38,351 bases of DNA from assembly GCF_014859695.1 (NCBI RefSeq), contig NZ_JACUTS010000017.1, forward strand, positions 1 through 38,351. The letters are read 5' to 3'. A program made the position numbers and the translations under genes. Below, piece by piece: positions 32,864 to 38,351 of this stretch. Under the pieces are notes generated by a model. That model was not told the origin of the DNA and did not search any database. It worked only from the letters and a program-made list of their open reading frames with translations. Each line of letters opens with the position of its first letter. Positions within the stretch are counted from its first letter, which is position 1. The DNA is from Sulfurimonas sp. Its GTDB lineage: Bacteria; Campylobacterota; Campylobacteria; Campylobacterales; Sulfurimonadaceae.

Positions 32864-33318
32864 AGAACTTAATAGAAGATAGAGATTTTGTAAAAATAAT
32901 GCAAAAAAATATAGAAAATTTAATTATTCTTCTTTTTGAAAAAGACCAAAATTTCGGTATCTTGTGTAAAATCGAACATGTAACTTTTGAACCCGCTCTG
33001 CCAAAAGAGATAAGTGCCGAGTTTAGACCGATGACACTGTTTTTTCTTGCCGGATACACTTTTGATACTGCGAGTATAGAGGATGATAAATTGGTTTTTG
33101 AAGCAGGTTTTGGAGCAGACAATTTCGGTAGTATAGTGAGTGTGCCTCTTTGGAGTATTAAGCAGATAATTGTAGATGAGACACCGCTATTGATAAATCT
33201 CTCAAACTATAAGAATGAGAGTATAAAGCATATCAAAAAAGCGGATGATGGCGGGGTTGAGAACTCAATGGCATCTTTTTTATCAAACCCTGAAAACTCA
33301 AAGTTTTTAAAAAAGTAA
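32857..33318 (+). CDS. Uncharacterised protein, possible SspB-like adaptor
   Basis: The 153-residue protein starts at TTG 32857 (RBS GAGGAG, 6-8 bases upstream) inside the end of the PabC-like gene. I do not recognise it with certainty. The middle part has an alternating beta pattern: 'ISAEFRPMTLFFLAGYTFDTASIEDDKLVFEAGFGADNFGSIVSVPLWSIKQIIVDETPLLINL'. This resembles the Sm-like core of SspB (LxF...FGG...VsVPlxAVxxI), the adaptor that brings ssrA-tagged proteins to ClpXP. The C-terminus ends in a disordered stretch with 'ASFLSNPENSKFLKK', where SspB has its ClpX-binding tail, but the expected tail motif is not obvious. The call is a motif-level guess. Confidence 0.6.
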   Translation: MLENLIEDRDFVKIMQKNIENLIILLFEKDQNFGILCKIEHVTFEPALPKEISAEFRPMTLFFLAGYTFDTASIEDDKLVFEAGFGADNFGSIVSVPLWSIKQIIVDETPLLINLSNYKNESIKHIKKADDGGVENSMASFLSNPENSKFLKK

Positions 33319-33334
33319 GCCTCTTTTGAGCTTA
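33316..33334. terminator. Small hairpin between convergent genes
   Basis: taagc pairs with gctta and tc with ga around tttt, with a bulged C. It spans the stop codons of the unknown gene and the LysR gene. It is weak, but the position suits a bidirectional end of transcription. Confidence 0.3.
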
Positions 33335-34234
33335 TACTTTATTCAAAGATAGAAGATAGTTTACGACATTGTCGACAAATGCATCATGCTTTCTCTCTTT
33401 TGAGTATGCAATATAGAAGCTTCTCTCTATTTTATAATTTTTAAGTCTTGCTTCAAAAAGCTTTCCTTCGGCAACTTCATTTGCTATAACATGCTTTGAC
33501 ATAACCGAAACTACAGGTCTCTCTGTGGTCGGGTCGGCATGAAGAATCGACTCTTTTATCGCCGTAGGGCTTCCTAAAACACCTAGAACCGTAAAGTTGC
33601 TACACTGAACATTCATTTCATCAAAAACTTCGCTTGTCAATTTTCTTGTATGGGAGGCTTCATCTCTGCATATCCAGTCAAATCCAAGCAGGTCATCTGC
33701 GCTCAAATGTTTTTTTAGAGGTTGGTTTGAAAAAACGACAAGCTCGTCTAACACCCACTCTCTATAGATAATACCGTCTCTAAATTCAGGAGACTCTATA
33801 AGAGCGATATCAATCTTTTTGTCTTGAAGTTGGTCTATCATTTCACATGATAGACCGACATTCATATATACGTTGTTGTTTATTCTCTTTTTTATCTCGC
33901 TGAGATAATTTGGCAGAATATAGTTTCCGATGGCATTTGATGAGCCGATTATAAAAGTGAAGTCTTTATTGATAATCTTGAGTAGCTCTTTTTCGCCGGA
34001 GACGATAGCTTTTTCAAGTCTAGATGCTATTCTATAAAGATCTTCACCCTCTTTAGTAAGAAGAATACCGTTCTTCTTTCTCTCGACTATCTTTGTATCA
34101 AGATAATCCTCAATAAATTTAATCTGTTGTGTAACGGCAGGTTGTGAAATACCCAGTTTTGCAGATGCTTTTGAAAAACTCTTTTCTTTTATGACCATCA
34201 AAAAGGTTTGTAGTTTTGCAAAATCTTTTAACAT
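33332..34234 (-). CDS. LysR family transcriptional regulator
   Basis: The 300-residue protein has the LysR winged helix-turn-helix at the N-terminus ('SFSKASAKLGISQPAVTQQIKFIEDYLDTKIVER', about residues 18-52), a linker helix and a periplasmic-binding-like effector domain ('FTFIIGSSNAIGNYILPNYLSEIKKR', 'IDIALIESPEF', 'VSVMSKHVIANEVAEGKLFEARL'). The ligand is unknown. RBS TAGGA lies 8 bases upstream. It is divergent from the UvrD-type helicase, with 110 AT-rich bases between. It could regulate itself or the nearby cysteine synthase gene, but no CysB-type evidence was found. The gene converges on the SspB-like gene. Confidence 0.92.
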   Translation of the reverse strand: MLKDFAKLQTFLMVIKEKSFSKASAKLGISQPAVTQQIKFIEDYLDTKIVERKKNGILLTKEGEDLYRIASRLEKAIVSGEKELLKIINKDFTFIIGSSNAIGNYILPNYLSEIKKRINNNVYMNVGLSCEMIDQLQDKKIDIALIESPEFRDGIIYREWVLDELVVFSNQPLKKHLSADDLLGFDWICRDEASHTRKLTSEVFDEMNVQCSNFTVLGVLGSPTAIKESILHADPTTERPVVSVMSKHVIANEVAEGKLFEARLKNYKIERSFYIAYSKERKHDAFVDNVVNYLLSLNKV

Positions 34235-34325
34235 AATAATTCCTATAAGTTTAGATAATAAGCAAAAGTATAACTCATTATTATAATTAATGCAATAGTT
34301 TTGTAATAATTTATAACTTTTTGGC

Positions 34326-34331
34326 TATAAT
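34326..34331 (+). promoter_or_regulatory. Candidate -10 box of the helicase operon
   Basis: TATAAT is preceded by aacttttt and lies 13 bases before the ATG at 34345, so the 5' leader would be about 7 bases if that ATG is used. Confidence 0.5.
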
Positions 34332-34344
34332 AATTTAAGCAAAT

Positions 34345-36411
34345 ATGAATAGTGGCAGGGGTATGGAAAAAATATTTAGTAAATTAAATGAGTCGCAAGT
34401 CGGTGCCGTGAAAAAAACAGAGGGACCCGTGTTGATCCTAGCCGGTGCAGGAAGCGGTAAGACTACAACCATAATCTCTCGTTTAGCATATCTTATAGAG
34501 GGAGTCGGCATTCCCGCTTCAAACACGCTTACGTTGACATTTACAAATAAAGCAGCCAAAGAGATGAGAGAGCGTGCATCGGTCATGATGGATAACCCCG
34601 CTTATCCTCCTCTGCTTTGTACCTTTCATAAATTTGGGCTACTGTTTTTAAAGTTTCATATCCATCTTTTAAACAGAGAGAACAATTTTGTCGTCATTGA
34701 TACAGATGATAAAAAAAGAATCATAAAAAAGATAAACAGCGAGATTTCAACGCCTCTAATAGCGAGCGAAATATCAAGATACAAAAGCTCTCTCCTGAGC
34801 CCTGATGACGCATACAAGCAATCAGAACTCTTCAACTATCAGCAAATCGCAAAAGTTTACGAAGAGTACGAAACATATCTTTTGGAAAATAATTTAGTCG
34901 ATTTTGATGATTTGATAGCTTTGACATACAAACTTCTTGATCAAGACAAAGAGCTAGCCCAGGCAACGTCACAGAAGTACCGTTACATCATGGTAGATGA
35001 GTATCAAGATACAAACGAGCTGCAGCTTAAACTCTTGCAAAAACTCTGCAGCGCACACAACAATCTATGTGTTGTAGGTGATGACGATCAGAGTATTTAT
35101 GGCTGGAGAGGTGCGCATATAAGAAATATCATTGAGTTTGATCAGGATTTCGAGGGTACTGCAATCTTTAAACTTGAGGAGAACTACCGTTCACGCGAAC
35201 CGATACTCAAAGTTGCAAATGCGCTTATAGAGCACAATCGTTCAAGACTTGGAAAAAAGCTTATTCCCACAAGAGGCGGCGGCGAGGATGTAACGGTTTT
35301 AAACTCAAATGATGAGAATGAAGAGGCAAGAAAAATTGCCTCAAAAATCACAAAACTTTTAGACTCCGGAGTAAAGGCCGAAAACATAGCCGTACTTTAT
35401 CGCGTAAATGTTTTAAGCCGCTCTATCGAGGAGGGGCTGAACCGCGCAGGCATTGCTTACAAACTTGTCGGTGGTCTTAGATTTTACGACAGAGCGGAGA
35501 TTAAAGATCTTATAAGCTACATAAGAGTGATAACTAATTTTCATGACGACTTTTCTTTTAAACGCATAGTAAATAAACCAAAAAGAGGTTTAGGCAAGGC
35601 AAGCGTAGATAAGATAGAGTTGGCAGCGCATGCGAAGGGCAGCTCTATCTTTGAGTATATTAAAAAAGTTCCATCTGCCGAACTTGAGCAGCTTGTAAGA
35701 CAGAAGAATGCAAAAACACTTAAAAAGTTTGTAAAAGATATTCAATCAGTAGCCAAGTCGGTAACGGAATCGACGTATGACTTTATAGATGTTTTGGAAG
35801 ATACTTTCCATCTCAAAGATATATATAAGGGTATGCCTGATGAAACGGAGAGAGTTTTAAATATGGATGAGTTTTACGGTCTCTTTAGAGATTTTGTGAA
35901 GAACTCACCGGACTCTTCACTTGATGAGTTTTTAAATGAACTCACACTTCAGAGCGAACAAGACCAGGTCGAGGGTGAGAGCATCTACATGATGAGTATC
36001 CACGCCTCAAAAGGCTTGGAGTTTGACCATATTTTTATCATCGGATTGGAAGAGGGATTTTTGCCGCTCGTGGGTGATGGCAGCGACCTTGAAGAGGAGA
36101 GAAGGCTTGGATACGTCTCTTTTACAAGAGCAAAAGAGACATTGACCCTCTCTCATGTAGAGAGCAGGTTTTACAAAGGAAGAAGAAGCGATTTGCAAAA
36201 GAGCAGATTTTTTAATGAAGCCGGACTTTGTGAAGGCTCACTTATTGTTGAAAAAAACACGGTTTTTAAAAAGGGCGACTTGGTACGCCACAAAATCTTC
36301 GGCACGGGCAGAGTAGTCGGCATCAGCAAAGCAGGAAGAGAGTTTAAGCTAAACATCAATTTTGCCGGTACTTCAAGAGATATTTTGGCATCATTTGTTG
36401 AAAGACTATGA
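34345..36411 (+). CDS. uvrD: UvrD/PcrA-type DNA helicase
   Basis: This superfamily I helicase unwinds DNA 3' to 5' in repair and in removing RecA or stalled polymerase. The 688-residue product has Walker A AGAGSGKT (33-40), motif Ia 'TLTFTNKAAKEM', motif II 'VDEYQDTNELQ', motif III 'VVGDDDQSIYGWRGA', motif IV 'LEENYRS', motif V 'MMSIHASKGLEFDHIFIIGLEEGFLP' and motif VI 'GYVSFTRAKETL'. The C-terminal 'KGDLVRHKIFGTGRVVGI' is the PcrA Tudor-like domain. Two starts are possible, ATG 34345 and ATG 34363. The second has AGGGG only one base away, so I keep the first. It overlaps truB by 4 bases. Rep-type function cannot be excluded. Confidence 0.9.
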   Translation: MNSGRGMEKIFSKLNESQVGAVKKTEGPVLILAGAGSGKTTTIISRLAYLIEGVGIPASNTLTLTFTNKAAKEMRERASVMMDNPAYPPLLCTFHKFGLLFLKFHIHLLNRENNFVVIDTDDKKRIIKKINSEISTPLIASEISRYKSSLLSPDDAYKQSELFNYQQIAKVYEEYETYLLENNLVDFDDLIALTYKLLDQDKELAQATSQKYRYIMVDEYQDTNELQLKLLQKLCSAHNNLCVVGDDDQSIYGWRGAHIRNIIEFDQDFEGTAIFKLEENYRSREPILKVANALIEHNRSRLGKKLIPTRGGGEDVTVLNSNDENEEARKIASKITKLLDSGVKAENIAVLYRVNVLSRSIEEGLNRAGIAYKLVGGLRFYDRAEIKDLISYIRVITNFHDDFSFKRIVNKPKRGLGKASVDKIELAAHAKGSSIFEYIKKVPSAELEQLVRQKNAKTLKKFVKDIQSVAKSVTESTYDFIDVLEDTFHLKDIYKGMPDETERVLNMDEFYGLFRDFVKNSPDSSLDEFLNELTLQSEQDQVEGESIYMMSIHASKGLEFDHIFIIGLEEGFLPLVGDGSDLEEERRLGYVSFTRAKETLTLSHVESRFYKGRRSDLQKSRFFNEAGLCEGSLIVEKNTVFKKGDLVRHKIFGTGRVVGISKAGREFKLNINFAGTSRDILASFVERL

Positions 36412-37229
36412 ACAGGCTCTTTGTCGCATATAAGCCAACGGGAGCGAGTTCAAATTTCTTTTTAACAAGCTTGAAAAGAAGGTATAAAACGAAAAAAGCA
36501 GGCTTTTCGGGAACTCTTGACCCGTTTGCGAAGGGTGTGCTTCTTATAGGGATGGGATCGTATACAAAACTTTTTCGTTTTTTAAATAAAACTCCAAAAG
36601 TTTATCGCGCTACTCTTTGGCTCGGTGCAAAATCAGACTCTTTGGATACGGAACTGATTGAGCATGTGGAGATTTTAAAAGAGTTTGAAGAGGCTCAAGT
36701 CTCAGATGTCATTGCATCTTTGGAGGGCAAGCTTGAGTATGAACCTCCGATATTTAGCGCCAAACGCATAGATGGACAACGAGCGTATGATTTGGCAAGG
36801 GCTGCAAAAGAGTTTACGCTCAATAAAATTTGTTCTACAATTTATAAAACAAAACTCATAAGCTACTGTCATCCGTTTGTTACATTTGAAGCAACCGTAT
36901 CGGAGGGGACTTACATCCGCTCACTGGGTCTTATTATAGCAAAGAGGCTCGGCGTAGAGTTTGGAAGCCTTAGCGCTTTGGAGCGGCTTAGTGAGGGGCA
37001 GTTTAGATATGATGACGAAGAGCTGCTTGATATTAAAAAGTCTCTTAATATTCCTGAGAATTTCTATCATGGAGATAAAAATAATCTAAGATATGGAAGA
37101 GTTCTTGCTTTAGATGATTTAGAGATAAAAGAAGATGGGTACTATTGGCTTGATGGCGGCAGTTTCATTTCTGTTATAAACGTAGCGAATGCAGAAGTAA
37201 ATTATGAATTAGGTAGGATTGAATGCTAG
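36408..37229 (+). CDS. truB: tRNA pseudouridine(55) synthase
   Basis: TruB makes pseudouridine 55 in the T-loop of tRNAs. The 273-residue product has the conserved '[22 protein letters not shown]' with catalytic Asp in GTLDP, then '[15 protein letters not shown]', '[24 protein letters not shown]', '[11 protein letters not shown]' and a C-terminal region of usual length. The start overlaps the helicase stop as ATGA, and the end overlaps csrA by 7 bases (ATGCTAG), so helicase, truB and csrA are probably on one transcript. Confidence 0.96.
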   Translation: MNRLFVAYKPTGASSNFFLTSLKRRYKTKKAGFSGTLDPFAKGVLLIGMGSYTKLFRFLNKTPKVYRATLWLGAKSDSLDTELIEHVEILKEFEEAQVSDVIASLEGKLEYEPPIFSAKRIDGQRAYDLARAAKEFTLNKICSTIYKTKLISYCHPFVTFEATVSEGTYIRSLGLIIAKRLGVEFGSLSALERLSEGQFRYDDEELLDIKKSLNIPENFYHGDKNNLRYGRVLALDDLEIKEDGYYWLDGGSFISVINVANAEVNYELGRIEC

Positions 37230-37453
37230 TACTATCCAGAAAAACAGATGAGGCGATTGTTATCGGAGACGATATTGTACTTAAAATCATCTCCATAGAT
37301 AAAGGTGTCGTAAAGATAGGCATCGATGCTCCTAAAAATATCTCCATAGTCAGACAAGAGCTTCTTGATGATGTCAAAGATGCCAACATAGCCTCTTCAA
37401 AAGAGACGAAGCTAGACGATTTAACCATGCTTAGTGCCATACTTAAAAAATAA
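37223..37453 (+). CDS. csrA: Carbon storage regulator CsrA
   Basis: CsrA is a dimeric RNA-binding protein that blocks translation by covering GGA-containing leaders. The 76-residue protein begins [18 protein letters not shown] and has '[19 protein letters not shown]', the family core with the conserved RNA-binding Arg. The C-terminal extension of about 20 residues is longer than in E. coli CsrA and typical of the species in which FliW antagonises CsrA. FliW is encoded at 5393-5773. RBS AGGATT lies 5 bases before the ATG. In relatives the main target is flagellin mRNA; that target is not in this window. Confidence 0.97.
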   Translation: MLVLSRKTDEAIVIGDDIVLKIISIDKGVVKIGIDAPKNISIVRQELLDDVKDANIASSKETKLDDLTMLSAILKK

Positions 37454-37464
37454 GAGAGAGCCCA

Positions 37465-38250
37465 ATGAAGCTTTATAAGGCTTACGCAAAGGTAAATATA
37501 TTGTTAAAAATTATCGGCAAACGCGGAAATTACCATGAGATTATCTCAAGATTTATGAGGGTTAATTCTCTTTATGATGAACTCTCATTTGCCCCCAAAC
37601 AAAAGAGCGGAGAGTTTGAAATAGTAGGCGAATTTTCATGCAGTGTGGAGCAAAATACGATATATAAAGCATACATGGCTCTTCTTGAAGCCTTGGATGA
37701 AGAGTCCGCCGCATCTCTAAAAAACCTGATGAACAAGTACGGAGTAAAGGTTGAGAAGAAAATCCCAGCATTTGCCGGACTTGGCGGCGGAAGCAGCGAC
37801 GCGGCGACATATTTAAAGATGTGCAACGAGGTTCTTCATCTAGGTCTCTCTTTAAATGAGCTCTCAGCCATCGGCATAAAAGTAGGTGCCGATGTTCCGT
37901 TTTTTATCTACGGCTATGACAGCGCAAACGTAAGTGGAATAGGCGAGGTTGTCGAAGAGTTTAAAGAGAAGTTGTTAAACCTTGAGATATTTACACCTCG
38001 CATTGAGATAAGCACGCCAAAGGTCTACATGCTATATAGAGAGCAGTTTTACAATCCCATAGACGGATTTGAAGTTGAGCGCCTGAAAAAAACCCCATCA
38101 TTGGATATACTAAAACAGATGAGCGCAGATGAGGCAAACGACCTATTTAAACCCGCACTTCAAGCATACAAAGAGCTAAAAAACCACTACAGACACGGAT
38201 GCTACTTCAGCGGAAGCGGCAGCAGTTTTTTTAGAGTAAAAGATACTTAA
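37465..38250 (+). CDS. ispE: 4-(cytidine 5'-diphospho)-2-C-methyl-D-erythritol kinase
   Basis: IspE phosphorylates CDP-methylerythritol in the non-mevalonate isoprenoid pathway. The 261-residue GHMP kinase has 'AYAKVNILLKIIGKRGNYHEI' at the N-terminus, the ATP loop 'KIPAFAGLGGGSSDAATYLKM', 'IGIKVGADVPFFIYG' and a C-terminal 'GCYFSGSGSSFF'. Length is normal for the phylum. It follows csrA by 11 bases, so it likely belongs to the same operon. No other pathway gene is visible in the window. Confidence 0.95.
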   Translation: MKLYKAYAKVNILLKIIGKRGNYHEIISRFMRVNSLYDELSFAPKQKSGEFEIVGEFSCSVEQNTIYKAYMALLEALDEESAASLKNLMNKYGVKVEKKIPAFAGLGGGSSDAATYLKMCNEVLHLGLSLNELSAIGIKVGADVPFFIYGYDSANVSGIGEVVEEFKEKLLNLEIFTPRIEISTPKVYMLYREQFYNPIDGFEVERLKKTPSLDILKQMSADEANDLFKPALQAYKELKNHYRHGCYFSGSGSSFFRVKDT

Positions 38251-38311
38251 AGGGCACTAAGCTGGAATGAGATAAAAAATTTAAATGTATTAAAATTATT
38301 GATAACTGACC

Positions 38312-38339
38312 TTACGCACTTTTGTAAAAAAGTTCGTAA
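38312..38339. other. Strong hairpin near the right edge
   Basis: ttacg-c-acttttg / aaaagt-t-cgtaa forms a stem of eleven pairs with one mismatch around a four-base loop, 61 bases after ispE. A short T-run is absent downstream. It could be the end of the operon, or the outer end of an insertion element lying beyond the window. The 100 bases after ispE otherwise hold no gene that I can see. Confidence 0.4.
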
Positions 38340-38351
38340 ATACCTCTAATT

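Noticed and set aside
38251-38351. smpB, which I would expect downstream of ispE in relatives
   Set aside because: No open frame with SmpB motifs begins in the last 100 bases; only a hairpin is visible.

Overview
The window looks like chromosomal DNA of a Campylobacterota (epsilonproteobacterial) species, most probably Sulfurimonas or a close relative. This rests on AT-rich, compact genes with 4-14 base overlaps, an AtpE with a cleavable-type signal peptide, the FliW/CsrA pair, a short LptD, an NhaD antiporter and an Aer-like PAS protein. No database search was possible, so the genus is an inference.

Layout. (1) 1-3043, minus strand: the 5' part of a very large secreted protein with Ig-like and PPC-like modules; the gene runs off the left edge. 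(2) 3044-5392 is the accessory part: an imperfect inverted repeat, a ParE/RelE-type toxin-antitoxin pair and a Fic protein, bracketed by copies of a diverged direct repeat, with two identical 18-base repeats upstream of fic. (3) 5393-9049: fliW (minus), then bamD and lon (plus, overlapping). (4) 9062-14658, minus strand: a four-gene signalling operon in the order PAS sensor, double-Hpt protein, NIT-type hybrid histidine kinase, single-domain response regulator. (5) 14727-17016, minus: uvrC and an uncharacterised gene. (6) 16981-19992, plus: small lipoprotein, nadB, nhaD. (7) 20086-29352, plus: guaA, hemD, an RNA with 6S RNA architecture with its own promoter and terminator, purD, an RDD membrane protein, lptD, a phosphoribosyltransferase-like gene and pnp. 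(8) 29353-29964: atpE with its own promoter and terminator, then tRNA-Leu(GAG). (9) 29997-31278, minus: pldA and a cupin gene. (10) 31348-33318, plus: a cysteine synthase, a PabC-like enzyme and an unknown protein with SspB-like features. (11) 33332-34234, minus: a LysR regulator. (12) 34345-38250, plus: a UvrD/PcrA helicase, truB, csrA, ispE.

How the genes work together. Envelope biogenesis is represented by bamD, lptD, pldA and lipoproteins; nucleotide metabolism by guaA, purD and a PRTase; RNA handling by pnp, truB, csrA and 6S RNA; DNA repair by uvrC and uvrD. FliW and CsrA form a known protein antagonist pair that couples flagellin translation to assembly, although their genes are about 31 kb apart here. 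The PAS-Hpt-hybrid kinase-REC cluster has the parts of a phosphorelay: a PAS with the Aer-type FAD-binding RHPD motif, one intact and one histidine-less Hpt domain, one intact and two degenerate receivers in the kinase, and a free receiver as possible output.

The best candidates for undescribed biology are this relay operon, the repeat-bounded toxin-antitoxin/fic island, and the two uncharacterised genes at 16558-17016 and 32857-33318. Most of the rest is ordinary housekeeping DNA.
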